Assembly: GCA_900470965.1 (NCBI GenBank)
Contig: UCCS01000047.1
Span: forward strand, 1-64,000
DNA from: Hyphomicrobiales bacterium
GTDB taxonomy: Bacteria; Pseudomonadota; Alphaproteobacteria; Rhizobiales; Rhizobiaceae
Direction: 5' to 3'
DNA length: 64,000 nt
Shown here piece after piece: positions 8,690 to 18,097 of the stretch (positions are counted from its first letter, which is position 1; each line of letters starts with the position of its first letter). The notes beneath the pieces were generated by a model. It had not been told where the DNA came from, did not search any database, and was given only the letters and a program-made list of their open reading frames with translations. A program made the position numbers and the translations under genes.

Positions 8690-9099
8690 CTGAGCCGCAT
8701 CCCCATGCCGCCCGTCATGCCGGTCTTGGCGTCGGCTTCGTGCCGGAATGGACGCAGGATCTGCCGAACCGCGGGTTTGAACTGAAGAAGGTGAGGGGCG
8801 TCGATTTCAGGTCGGGCTTGGTGTCGCCTGGAACAGGAAAGACCCGACCGCCTCACGTGACGACATCATCGATATCGCACGATCGCTGGCGCGCCCGGGC
8901 AGGTGAGGGCCATCGCGACAGCCGGGCGCCGTTGCCATCCTGGCCCCCTTGACGTCGGCACTAGTCTTTCATCAGGAGAGTTCAACCGGAGAGTACGACT
9001 CTGGTAGCGTTTCCAGTTACGAGATGACTGATCGCCTCAAACGCACCCGCTAGGCAGCAGAATTAATTGCGGTAGCGACGTCTTTTATCGCCGGCTAAA
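8690..9099. other. Intergenic stretch without a recognisable gene
   Basis: A minus-strand frame over 8694-8856 contains FKPAVRQILRPFRHEADAK, which looks partly coding but matches nothing I know and is out of frame with the fragment downstream. The remainder (8860-9099) shows no coding pattern, terminator or repeat. Confidence 0.4.
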
Positions 9100-9625
9100 T
9101 TAGAATCGGTACGTCACGCCCAAAACTGGGCCGGAAAGCCGGGTGTCATAAACGTGGCCTCTATGTCGGTAGTCGACGCTCAAGATCTTATATCCGCCTG
9201 ACGCAGAAAGACGATCCGTCAAGGTATAGTTGACGGTTGCAAGCGCCGACCATGTGAGCTTCGAGCCCGTTCCAGAAGCGCAGGCAGGGGTCTGGCACCA
9301 TGGGTGCCTGTCGTATCGACATACATCATGTCGCCAGACACCACGAGGCGATCATATCGGCCCCATATGTTGACGAAGCCACAGAAATTGAGATCGTCCA
9401 TGACATCGGAGAATGACTTCTCGACATGGATCGTCGGCGCACGGCTGGCGAAAGATGTCCATCCAGCCCGGATGCCCGAATACAGGGCGTAATCTGTAGC
9501 ACCCAGTTCTGTTGATCAGCCGACTTCGATGGCTTTTCTTGTGGGGAAAAAAGCTCAGCATCCGCTGCACAGACTTGCAGGGCGCTCCATAGGACAAGAA
9601 TGACGGCGATGCCAAACTTGTTCAA
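9100..9625 (-). pseudogene. Outer-membrane beta-barrel protein, two frameshifts
   Basis: The minus strand carries a signal peptide starting at TTG 9623-9625 (LNKFGIAVILVLWSALQVCAADA). Next, in the same frame, comes WVLQITPCIRASGLDGHLSP. After a frame change near 9460 come KSFSDVMDDLNFCGFVNIWGRYDRL and SGDMMYVDTTGTH. After another near 9275 come LTWSALATVNYTLTDRLSASGGYKI and a terminal VTYRF at TAA 9100-9102. In order these make one complete beta-barrel ending in the aromatic residue that BamA recognises. The architecture (about 170 residues) matches rhizobial outer-membrane barrels with a FSDVMDDLNF motif. Two frameshifts make it non-functional unless they are read errors. Confidence 0.65.
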
Positions 9626-9821
9626 GGTAGCCCCTCTCAAGCTCGGAGCGCATCTTCGACTAATGCGATTAGGCAAAACGCCCCCTCTCTGCTGCGCAGG
9701 CGCGCCGCCACAACCTGTGACGGTTATTTACTATTAGCTAATTGAGCAGATTTCACTTCCTTCAACAAGATCGACTTCGTAAGGTCCGTTCCCGCACAGT
9801 CGCCAACGAGGGAGGAAGCTC

Positions 9822-10889
9822 ATGATGCCGAAAAGGCATTCACTCGCGACCAAATGCGCCGCCATGCTGATAGCGACCACCCTATTGGCTTCGACCACCA
9901 CCCAGGCTTGCACACGCTTCGTCTATCATGGTGCGGGAGATGAGGTGATCACCGCGCGTTCTATGGACTGGAAAGCGGATGTCGGGACGAACCTCTGGTT
10001 ATTTCCACGGGGCATAAAGCGAACCGGAGAGGCAGGTTCGAACTCGGTCGAGTGGACATCGAAATATGGTAGCGTGATCGCGTCCGGCTACGACGTCTCC
10101 ACGACCGATGGCTTGAACGAAGCCGGGCTGGTCGCCAATGTCTTGTGGCTGGTCGAATCCTCGTATCCTGCATATGACAGCAAGAGACCCGGCCTCACAA
10201 TCGCTGCATGGGCCCAGTATGCGCTTGACAATTATGCGACCGTTCAAGAAGCGGTCGATGCGCTGGCGAAAGAACCTTTTACGGTTGTCACGGATAAGGT
10301 GCCCGGAGAAGATAGGCTGGCTACGATGCACCTGTCGATTTCGGATGCGACCGGCGATAGCGCCATCGTCGAGTACATTGACGGAAAGCAGGTCATCCAT
10401 CACAACCGTGACTATCAGGTGATGACCAATTCACCCATCTTCGAAAAGCAACTTGCCATGGAGGAGTATTGGAAACAGATCGGTGGCACCGTCATGCTTC
10501 CGGGCACAAACCGTGCGTCCGATCGCTTCGCCCGTGCCGCGTTTTATGTAAATGCCATCCCGAAGAGCGAGGCGCCGGTCGAGGCAATCGCGAGCGTCTT
10601 CAGCGTGATCCGAAATGTCTCGGTACCGTTCGGCATTGCCACGCCGGGCGAGCCCAATATCTCATCCACGCGCTGGCGCACGGTGTCCGATCAAAAGCGC
10701 CGGCTCTATTTCTTTGAGTCAGCACTCACGCCGAACGTTTTCTGGCTCGATCTGAACAAGCTGGACTTCTCCGAAAAGACCGGAAAGGTCATGAAACTTG
10801 ATCTTGGCCCGGACCAGAGCCGCATCTATTCGGGAATGGCCAACGATCAGCTCAAGGAGGCGCAACCCTTTAGGTTTCTTGGAATTTGA
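9822..10889 (+). CDS. Secreted linear-amide C-N hydrolase (choloylglycine hydrolase / Ntn family)
   Basis: A 355-residue Ntn hydrolase with a signal peptide (about residues 13-29). Its nucleophilic Cys30 (TQACTRFVYHG) becomes N-terminal after processing. The family Arg/Asp motif follows (TARSMDW), then NEAGLVANVLWL, and the substrate-pocket Asn in MTNSPIFEKQL. The family includes bile-salt hydrolases, penicillin V acylases and N-acyl homoserine lactone acylases. In a rhizobium an acyl-amide or AHL substrate is more plausible than bile salts, but this is inference. Cleavage directly before the Cys implies a periplasmic enzyme. GGAGG at 9811-9815 supports the ATG at 9822. It is monocistronic. 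Confidence 0.9.
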   Translation: MMPKRHSLATKCAAMLIATTLLASTTTQACTRFVYHGAGDEVITARSMDWKADVGTNLWLFPRGIKRTGEAGSNSVEWTSKYGSVIASGYDVSTTDGLNEAGLVANVLWLVESSYPAYDSKRPGLTIAAWAQYALDNYATVQEAVDALAKEPFTVVTDKVPGEDRLATMHLSISDATGDSAIVEYIDGKQVIHHNRDYQVMTNSPIFEKQLAMEEYWKQIGGTVMLPGTNRASDRFARAAFYVNAIPKSEAPVEAIASVFSVIRNVSVPFGIATPGEPNISSTRWRTVSDQKRRLYFFESALTPNVFWLDLNKLDFSEKTGKVMKLDLGPDQSRIYSGMANDQLKEAQPFRFLGI

Positions 10890-11514
10890 TTTTGAGCTTA
10901 GCGAGATCTGGACCTCGATTCCAATTGAGGCCCGTCGGGGAAATTGAGCGATTCAAACCTGTGCCGACCGAGACCATCCTGTCGCTAACATCATGCACGC
11001 AGGGTATCAACTATGGGACTGCTTCGCCAGATCCTGCCGTCGGCTGTGTGTGTTGAGAACCGCCCCGGCGTTTCCACCGAGACTCAATTGAAATGTCAGG
11101 CCACGTTGCGCAGGCGTTGGAAAAAGCCCAACCAAAATTGATATTCTCCTCCTTCGCCTTCGCGCCAACCCTCGAATGCGCACCATGTCACTGCCGTTGG
11201 CGCGCAGTCGCCATAAAGCGAGGTCGTGTCCTGGACTATTTGATGATAATTGCGAACGGCATCGGGTGTGCCGTTGAAGCGATTGCGTGCTGTACGTGCA
11301 CGTCTCGTTTAATGGGCCAAGTGAACACCCCAGCGTCCGGCGCAGGGAGCTGATTTTGAAGCCGGACGTTGGAAGCTCATAAAGGAGCGAGCCCGATATT
11401 CTCGACCTAACGATCGTGCCCATTTTAGTGGTGTAACTGGACGGCTCTCGTCCCATGCTCTCCGGCGTGAGCCGGACTGATCAACGTGCCACTGCCGGCA
11501 GGCTGATCAGAGGA
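10890..11514. other. Intergenic stretch without a recognisable gene
   Basis: About 625 bp with overlapping open frames on both strands (largest minus 11007-11456). The translations are Arg/Ser-rich, without domains, ribosome binding sites or conserved segments. No terminator hairpin, RNA gene or mobile-element end was recognised. Confidence 0.5.
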
Positions 11515-11840
11515 TCATCGCTCATCTGGCCGATGGTTTTCAGATGGTGTAACGGGCTGAGCCAGCCAGCTAGGTGTGGAGGTCTGGTGGTCGTCCCCGA
11601 CCATGCGCCCTACCGCTATGAGGATGCAGGCTCCAATGAATCCGGCGATCAGATATCCGAACCAGCCGCCGAGAACCACGCCGAAGAGGGAGAGGATCGC
11701 ATTCGCGACCATGGCTCCGAAATCCCGAGGATGATGTTCATGAGCACGCCCATGTTGGACTTCATGAACTGCTCCGCGAGCCATCCCGCGATTCCGCCGA
11801 TTATGATCGCTGCGATCCAGCCGATGCCTGCCTGTTCCAT
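11515..11840 (-). pseudogene. GlsB/YeaQ/YmgE stress-response membrane protein, single-base frameshift
   Basis: The frame starting at 11840 reads MEQAGIGWIAAIIIGGIAGWLAE and continues to NIILGI. It then shifts, because only three T residues (AAA at 11720-11722 on the plus strand) stand where ATTTTCGG would be needed. The next frame resumes exactly with FGAMVANAILSLFGVVLGGWFGYLIAGFIGA and ends at 11515. Together these give the three glycine-rich membrane helices of the transglycosylase-associated family (GlsB/YeaQ). The break lies in a homopolymer, so a sequencing error is a serious alternative. The C-terminal tail is about 25 residues longer than usual. Confidence 0.75.
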
Positions 11841-11885
11841 TCCGAGCTCCGCGGGGTTGATGATGAAGTAGCGCGCTGGGTGTCG

Positions 11886-13088
11886 TCAATCCATGTCCGC
11901 GATGGCCTGACTTTCCTCTGCCGATTCATGCGGAGACGCATCCCGCCGGTCCCGAAAGACCACGTAGACAAGAACGGCGGTAGCGAGCGCTGCTGCGGTT
12001 GCTACGAAGATGATCCGATAGGTCGTGCCGGGCGCAAGCGACAGGCCAGCGATCTGGCCGAACACGGAAGATGCCGCTGACACTCCGAGGAAGACGAGAC
12101 TGTTGAGCGCGCCGAGGGCGATACCTCTCGTGTGTTCCGGAATGAGGGTTTGAGCCTCGGTCATCACAAGCGGATGAACGTTGCCCATCGCGTATAGGAT
12201 CGAGAGCCCCACGCAGACCAAGATCATGCTCAGATCTGGAAAGGCGGCAAGGGTCATTGCGCAGAAGCAACCCAGAGCGAAGGTCACGACGACGATGGCA
12301 CTAGCGCGGACGCGGACAAGAAGGGCTGGCAGGATGAAGCTTGTTGCGACCCCGACGATACTAACGATCGTGAGAACCACTCCAATGTCGGAGCCCTTTG
12401 CGAACATTGCAGTCACGTAGGGTGTCGCCCACGCGTTCCGGAACGTCCCGCCAAGCGACAGCGTGAAGCAAATAGGCATGAGATAAAGAAGTGGCAGGAA
12501 CGCGCTGATCCCAGTCCTCCCCTTCGGTGCGGGCTTGTCGGAAGGCAGCGATTCCATTGTCAGTGCGATCGAGGTCGCGCCTCCCAGCATTGCTGCGCCT
12601 GCAAGCCAGCACGCGCTACGCCATCCGAACGAGTCCGTGAACGACGAGAGGGGCAGGGCCGATACCAGTGCGCCTGCGGAGCCGACGGCACTGACGATCG
12701 CAGCCAGCCGCGCTGCCGTTTCGGCCGAATGCGCCTTGCCAAGGTAGTACAGGACACCCATGAATATTGGGGCGCATCCGATGCCAATGAGGACCTGGCC
12801 CAAGATCGCGGTCCAGAAGTTCGAGGAAACTGCGACAAGCGCGGATCCGGCAGCCCCTGCAGACATCATCGTCACCATCGGCCACCGCACGCCCCACCTG
12901 TCGAATGCAAGGCCACAAGGGATCTGAAGGATTGAGAACGACGCGAAGAATGCGGACGCAAGCCAACCGAACTCCTGCGGGGACAAGGACAGGTCGTTCG
13001 CGAGTGCCGGACCGACGACGCCGAAGTAGCTCCGGAAATACATGCTCAAGAGAAACGCCCCGCAAAGTGCTGCCAGTCTTGTAAGCAT
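11886..13088 (-). CDS. MFS transporter
   Basis: A 400-residue major facilitator with about 12 hydrophobic segments. It has the loop-2/3 signature FDRWGVRWPM (after helix 2) and a GQVLIGIG motif in helix 4, which suits the general MFS family rather than the drug:H+ antiporter subfamilies. The start MLTRLAALCGAFLLSMYF (13088) begins directly at helix 1; the longer frame to 13289 adds a non-membrane extension without support. The polar tail ends the protein. It lies 46 bp upstream of the GlsB-like gene and could be cotranscribed with it. The substrate is unknown. Confidence 0.88.
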   Translation of the reverse strand: MLTRLAALCGAFLLSMYFRSYFGVVGPALANDLSLSPQEFGWLASAFFASFSILQIPCGLAFDRWGVRWPMVTMMSAGAAGSALVAVSSNFWTAILGQVLIGIGCAPIFMGVLYYLGKAHSAETAARLAAIVSAVGSAGALVSALPLSSFTDSFGWRSACWLAGAAMLGGATSIALTMESLPSDKPAPKGRTGISAFLPLLYLMPICFTLSLGGTFRNAWATPYVTAMFAKGSDIGVVLTIVSIVGVATSFILPALLVRVRASAIVVVTFALGCFCAMTLAAFPDLSMILVCVGLSILYAMGNVHPLVMTEAQTLIPEHTRGIALGALNSLVFLGVSAASSVFGQIAGLSLAPGTTYRIIFVATAAALATAVLVYVVFRDRRDASPHESAEESQAIADMD

Positions 13089-13372
13089 CTGCCGTCCCCC
13101 CAAACCACAATGCTCCGACACGTCGGTGCTTCCAGGCGGCTTGTAGAGGGGCAAAACGAGAATGATTTCTGATGGTTCCGATCCGTTGCTGCGTTCCGCC
13201 CGCGCAGGGATACAAATCGTTCCTGACGACAGAAGGCAAGGGCTCGGTGGCGCACGAATACCAGGAAGATCTCGATGATGTGGCGGCAATCGAGGGTGTT
13301 GCCGCAGATCTTATAAGGTGCTGTATGAGACGACAGGCTGGGCTTCTGCGCCGCCGCGCGCCTGATTCCTGC

Positions 13373-16300
13373 CTAGAAGCTGAGGCTGAGGCCCGTCTTG
13401 ATCGAATGGCTGTCAAGGTCAGAGGAAAAGCTGCCGTCATAGGAGAGATCGGCCGAGAAGGAAGAGGTGAGCTGAACGCGTGCGCCGAGCTTGACGAAGG
13501 CGGAGTCTCTGGCGGAGCTGACGCCCGTGATACTGAAATCCTCGCTGCCGTCAAAGGCGAGAACAGCGCTGGAAGAGGGCTCGCCGAACAGATGGCGCCA
13601 GCCGACCTCCCCGAACAATCTCGTTTTCTCGTCCGCAAGTCCCTGGTCGAAGCGCGTGCCTACAGTCAGGAAGGTATTGAGAATGCTATCGGCTTGGCCA
13701 TGCAATGCGGCCACGCCGCCATCTTCCTCGAATGATGGCTTATTCTGGTATACGAGGGATCCGTTGACGAAGGGTTCGACGTCGAGGCCGCCGAAAGTCA
13801 GGCGCTGGGCGGCCTCGACGAAAGCTTGCGACGTCGTCGCATTGTAGTCCGCTGTAAGCGTCTCCGACAGCGACGTGAATTCGACCTTTCGTCTAGTTGC
13901 GATATCATGACCGCTCCAGAGGCCACCGAAGCGGAAGGAGGTTTCCTCAAGTCGCAAAGCGCTATAGGCGCCGAAATGCGCGCTGTTGATCGTGGCGCTG
14001 GAGCTTGTTTGGTCGAGATTGGCAGAGGCGTTGCTGTAACCCGCCATGAGCCCGGCTGTCGCCTCCTCCGTACGGAAGAGGTCTGCGCCCATGATCAGTC
14101 CGCCGCCAGACCCGTTGAAGCCGCTTGCATCGTCGTTTGCGGCGTAATGGGAGCGGCCTCCATAGGCAACCGACCAGAACGGGCCGCTTCTCTCGTCGAA
14201 GAGGTGGGAAAGTGCGGCACCGCTGTAGCGGCTGCTCGCATCGACGAGGCTGCGCTGCAGCGATGCATGGATTTCCCCCGAGAGCGAGCGCAACGTCGCC
14301 TCGCGTTCATCGTCGGTGACGAAGAGAAGCGCATCGGACAATGCGCCGGGACCGATCGTGTCGATCGCGCCGCCGACCCCGGTCTCATTCGGCGTGCCGT
14401 CGGGTGTGGAGAAGGGTATCCTGGTAAGGGTAAGATAAACGTTGGTTGAATCGTAGCTCAGCGACGACGTGAGGAAGGCGAAGCTGTCAGTGACGGAGCC
14501 GAAAGCGCCCGAGACGCCGCCGGCGGCGGTTGCGATCCTGTAGGTCAGCGGAGAACTATATGTGTCGCCGGTATCGATGCCGTTTTCCGGCCTCACGGCG
14601 ACGCCTGCAGTCGGAACGATGGTGAGGATGCCGCCGACATTGATCAGGTCGGAGCGTCCGGCCCCATCGACTTCGACGGCGTAGGTCGAGCCAGAGTGAA
14701 AATCGGCGTTGCCCCCCACCGTCAATGCGCCAATGGAATTCCCAGGCGCGACCGTGCCGCCGGTTGTGGCGCTCAACGAGCCAACCGTGCCGTTGCCGCC
14801 GAGAAAGGCCCCGTCATGGATCGTTACCTGAGAGAGGAGGCTACCGTTAACCGACAACGTGCCCTCCACGACGTCGGTTGCTCCGGTGTAGGTACCGTCT
14901 CCCGTCCAGGTGAGCTTGCCGCTGCCCCGCTTTTCAAAACTGCCTGTGCCGGATATGTCGCCGGAGAAGGCGCCATTGAAATCCTGGTCGAAGATTAGCG
15001 TGGCGTTGTCGACGATGTCGCCAGTGATGCTGCTGCTGGAGACGGAAAGCGTGCCAGACGAAACGGTGGTGGTACCGAGAAAGCTGTTTGTTCCAGTCAA
15101 TTTTAGTTCGCCGGTTCCCGACTTCACCAACCTGCCCATGCCGATGATGTCGCCCGAGTACTCGCCGTCGGAAGCCTGGTCGAAATGAAGCACGCCGGAA
15201 TAATTCGCGACGTCGCCCTGTATGCTGTTGGTATCCCCTAGGAGCGTTCCTGCGAGGATCGTCGTGCCGCCGAAATAGGTATTGGCGCCGCTCAAGGTGA
15301 GCGTGCCGGTACCGTCCTTGACGAGCGAACCGCCGCCGCTGATACGTCCCGAGAAGCTGGATGCGGTGTTGCCGACGACCGATAGGGCTTCGCCGGAGCG
15401 CAGGTTGATGGAACCGCTGCCTGCCAGCTTTCCGACGCTCGTGCCTTCCTGCATCCAGTAGGAGCCGCCGACGGTAAGGGTCGTAGCGCTGTTGAAGGCG
15501 GAAGCGTTGCTGGTGAAAAGGGAGGCCCCGGCTGCGATTGAAACGTCGCCGTCCAGAACGCCCGACATGTTGTTGCTGCCGATGAAGATGATGCCGCGGC
15601 CGGCCTGAATGTGACCTCCATAATTCGAATTGGCGACCGTCAGGTTGCCTACCGTGCCGATCAGGCCAGCGCCCGAAAGATTGTGAAGCGTTGCGTCGTT
15701 CAAACCGAGATCCATCGTGCCGTCGACGCCGATCGAGCCGATGAGCGAGAGATCCGAGGCAATGTCGCTATCAGTCGTATCGAGAGTAATCGGACCACCG
15801 ACATAAAGGGAATCGACGTCGATTAAGCGGCCGCGCAGGCCAGCCGTCGTGCTGGTCGGGACGCCCATCAGGCTGATTTGCCTGAAGCTGAGGGCCCCTA
15901 CATCCTGTAAGGTGCCGTCAAATAAGCCGCCAAAGACATTGACGTCGGCGCCATTGGCCACAAACGTTCCGTCGCCGCGGAGATTGACGAGGCTCGCGCG
16001 GGATGTGGCTCCCATTTCCAGAGTGGCGCCATTGAAAATGCCGACTTCATGGTAATCGAGGAAGAGGCTGGCATTGGCGACGACAGTGCCGCCGTTGATA
16101 TTGTATTTGGTTGGGTTTGAGGAACCGTAGACGTCGACGTCGTCGATGATGATTTTGCCGGTATCCGTCGCCGTTCCCAGATTGAGTGTGGCGCCGTTGA
16201 ACAGCTGCCTGAAGTTGACGTGAATGGTCGATGTCGGCGTGACGGAGAGGGAGCCCGTATCCCCATCGCCGACGACGAGTTGGCCTTGCAAGGTGTCTTC

Positions 16301-16480
16301 GACGTTGACGGTGCCGTATCTGAGATGACCGCCGTCGAGCCAGGTGTAGCCGCTCAGTTCGTTACCGTTGTAGACGGTCTTGTTGCCGGTGACCACTTCA
16401 TCGGCACTTGCGCGCCATGCAGTAAGTGCGGAAACGCCTGCAAGCAGGTAGGTGTAGGTGCGGCGCGTGATGGGCTTCAT
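13373..16480 (-). CDS. Autotransporter adhesin-like protein (type V secretion)
   Basis: A 1035-residue protein starting MKPITRRTYTYLLAGVSALTA with a Sec signal peptide. A long beta-helical passenger follows, rich in Gly, Ser, Thr and Asn. It contains at least three passenger-associated repeats of the form LTLSGANTYFGGTTILAGTL, LKLTGTNSFLGTTTVSSGTL and LTWTGDGTYTGATDVVEGTL. The last roughly 260 residues form the autotransporter beta-domain (SVAYGGRSHYAANDD onwards) and end LSLSF, with the terminal Phe needed for barrel assembly. It is exported to the cell surface, probably for adhesion or aggregation; the ligand is unknown. It is divergent from the regulator at 16697 across 216 bp. Confidence 0.92.
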   Translation of the reverse strand: MKPITRRTYTYLLAGVSALTAWRASADEVVTGNKTVYNGNELSGYTWLDGGHLRYGTVNVEDTLQGQLVVGDGDTGSLSVTPTSTIHVNFRQLFNGATLNLGTATDTGKIIIDDVDVYGSSNPTKYNINGGTVVANASLFLDYHEVGIFNGATLEMGATSRASLVNLRGDGTFVANGADVNVFGGLFDGTLQDVGALSFRQISLMGVPTSTTAGLRGRLIDVDSLYVGGPITLDTTDSDIASDLSLIGSIGVDGTMDLGLNDATLHNLSGAGLIGTVGNLTVANSNYGGHIQAGRGIIFIGSNNMSGVLDGDVSIAAGASLFTSNASAFNSATTLTVGGSYWMQEGTSVGKLAGSGSINLRSGEALSVVGNTASSFSGRISGGGSLVKDGTGTLTLSGANTYFGGTTILAGTLLGDTNSIQGDVANYSGVLHFDQASDGEYSGDIIGMGRLVKSGTGELKLTGTNSFLGTTTVSSGTLSVSSSSITGDIVDNATLIFDQDFNGAFSGDISGTGSFEKRGSGKLTWTGDGTYTGATDVVEGTLSVNGSLLSQVTIHDGAFLGGNGTVGSLSATTGGTVAPGNSIGALTVGGNADFHSGSTYAVEVDGAGRSDLINVGGILTIVPTAGVAVRPENGIDTGDTYSSPLTYRIATAAGGVSGAFGSVTDSFAFLTSSLSYDSTNVYLTLTRIPFSTPDGTPNETGVGGAIDTIGPGALSDALLFVTDDEREATLRSLSGEIHASLQRSLVDASSRYSGAALSHLFDERSGPFWSVAYGGRSHYAANDDASGFNGSGGGLIMGADLFRTEEATAGLMAGYSNASANLDQTSSSATINSAHFGAYSALRLEETSFRFGGLWSGHDIATRRKVEFTSLSETLTADYNATTSQAFVEAAQRLTFGGLDVEPFVNGSLVYQNKPSFEEDGGVAALHGQADSILNTFLTVGTRFDQGLADEKTRLFGEVGWRHLFGEPSSSAVLAFDGSEDFSITGVSSARDSAFVKLGARVQLTSSFSADLSYDGSFSSDLDSHSIKTGLSLSF

Positions 16481-16696
16481 AGGCTTCCGGGACAGGGGCT
16501 GAGTGATGCTTTGGTCACCGTAGCGTCGGCGGACGGCATAAACATCCGCAAAAGTTGCATGTTTCTTAGTCCTGATCCGCGTTCTCGATCCATAACCTTT
16601 GGATTCAAACACTTGGCGCTTGCAAAAGCAGTTCCGCTCAATGAAGCGATGCGCTAGATGATACGCCGCTAACATCGGCGGATCGGCGAGGGCACG

Positions 16697-17629
16697 ATGG
16701 GATACGGCTTGAAGAGCGAGATTGCAATTTCACGCGAAGTTGCAACGCTGATTGCCTCCGGCACTAACTACAGGAGCCATCCGCGGTTTCGCCATGCCGT
16801 TGCGCATTACTGTGAGTCGATGAGTCAGCCAACGCCCTCGGGCTGGCCTATCTGGAAGCTTCTCAACCGGTTTACCCGCTACTTCGCCGTTTATGTTCTG
16901 ATCCACAATTACTTTTCCTGGCGGGAATATGGGGAAACCCATCCGTCGGCGGCGGTGCTGCAGAAGCAATCCGGGCTGAGCCCTCGCCAGACCATCAACC
17001 TGGTGAACGCGCTCAAAGCCGGTCGCCTGGTGACGGTAGAGAGCCTCGCCAATGACCGGCGCATCAAGCTTTTGCGTCCTTCGCCCGAAATCATCAGGGA
17101 GATCGGCCGCTCGATGCTGGCCTACATCGAAGCCGAAGGCATGTTGAGCGGGGACAATTCAAGAGCAAGGCAGGTGGCCGGACACCCGGATCTGCTTGGA
17201 GACGTCATCTGTCATTGCGCTCGCTTCGTCAGGGCACACGGCACGGTCATCCATCCTTTTCCAAGAATTCTCAGCCTGGCCTCGAGGGACTGCGGTTATC
17301 TGCTCCTAGTGACGCTGATGGCAGCGCATTACAGACGGCTCGACGGGCGTAGCCCGATCACTCTCTCGACCAACGCCCTGGCGAAACGTTACGATACCTC
17401 CGCTTCTCATGTCGCAAACGTCCTGCGCGACCTCAAGGATTCTGGAGAATTCTCGTGCGACCGAAACGGCTTGCTCGAACATCTGAGCGCCGACTTGATC
17501 GATGAATTCGAGACCTGGAGTGCTTGCGAGATGTTGCATTACACTGCGCTCGCCGATGCGGCGCTTGAAAGAGGTGCCAGTCGCCAGTATCGGCATCAAT
17601 CCGGCCACAAGGACGTGATGGCTGGATAA
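16697..17629 (+). CDS. MarR-like regulator with two winged-helix regions
   Basis: A 310-residue soluble protein. A first winged HTH lies at about residues 80-125 (AAVLQKQSGLSPRQTINLVNALKAGRLVTVES, with a basic wing NDRRIKLLRPS). A second lies at about residues 215-260 (ITLSTNALAKRYDTSASHVANVLRDLKDSGEF). The first resembles MarR proteins. It is divergent from the autotransporter gene, so it probably regulates that adhesin; this is inferred from position. A start upstream would run into the divergent promoter. No sensor domain is recognised between the two HTH segments (about residues 130-210), which may bind a ligand. Confidence 0.7.
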   Translation: MGYGLKSEIAISREVATLIASGTNYRSHPRFRHAVAHYCESMSQPTPSGWPIWKLLNRFTRYFAVYVLIHNYFSWREYGETHPSAAVLQKQSGLSPRQTINLVNALKAGRLVTVESLANDRRIKLLRPSPEIIREIGRSMLAYIEAEGMLSGDNSRARQVAGHPDLLGDVICHCARFVRAHGTVIHPFPRILSLASRDCGYLLLVTLMAAHYRRLDGRSPITLSTNALAKRYDTSASHVANVLRDLKDSGEFSCDRNGLLEHLSADLIDEFETWSACEMLHYTALADAALERGASRQYRHQSGHKDVMAG

Positions 17630-18097
17630 GGCAAAGCGGACGCGCTCGTTGAGATTGCGACCGTCGCTAGCCTCATGACCGCCATCGCCAGTGACTCACT
17701 TGCTTTCGTGAAACATCGCAGTGGCGGATCGGAAGCGTTGCTTTGCCGGACGCTTAGCTGGCAGGTTCTATCCCATCCGATACGCCCAATGCCCTCCGAC
17801 CTAGCAGAAATCGTTGAGCTCCGCTGTCGACGCCCGCGTCCACTGTCGATCCGCCTTGCGACACAACTCCGTTCGAGGCAGCTGGATTGCAAGTCATTGC
17901 CCGTGGGTCGATAATGACAGGTGGACCTAGGTCGTAACGGTTCAACTGCACGACTGGCGAATAGTCGGTGCAAGCGACCAATGTCAATCTTCCCGCCAGA
18001 CCGTTTAGGAAACGCGTTTCCAAATTCGCGCCATCACGTGGTCTTCGGCGAAATTCACTCATGGACATGGGCTCGGAGCCTAATCGAAATTTAATTT
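17630..18097. other. Intergenic stretch with one perfect palindrome
   Basis: A minus-strand frame (17754-18068) has a partly coherent central section (LNRYDLGPPVIIDPRAM) but no recognised domain or ribosome binding site. The clearest structure is GGAAACGCGTTTCC at 18008-18021, a 14-bp perfect palindrome 76 bp before the diguanylate cyclase gene. Its central CG step is in the style of LacI-family operators. No terminator was seen after the regulator at 17629. Confidence 0.4.
18008..18021. promoter_or_regulatory. 14-bp perfect palindrome, candidate operator
   Basis: GGAAACGCGTTTCC reads identically on both strands and lies upstream of the GAF-GGDEF-PilZ gene. LacI/GalR operators often have a central CG palindrome flanked by AAA/TTT. 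No LacI-family gene is present in the window, so the binding protein would be encoded elsewhere. Confidence 0.35.

Noticed and set aside
14095..14388. Long reading frames antisense to the autotransporter gene
   Set aside because: They come from GC bias; translations are Arg/Ala/Ser-rich without domains and lack ribosome binding sites.
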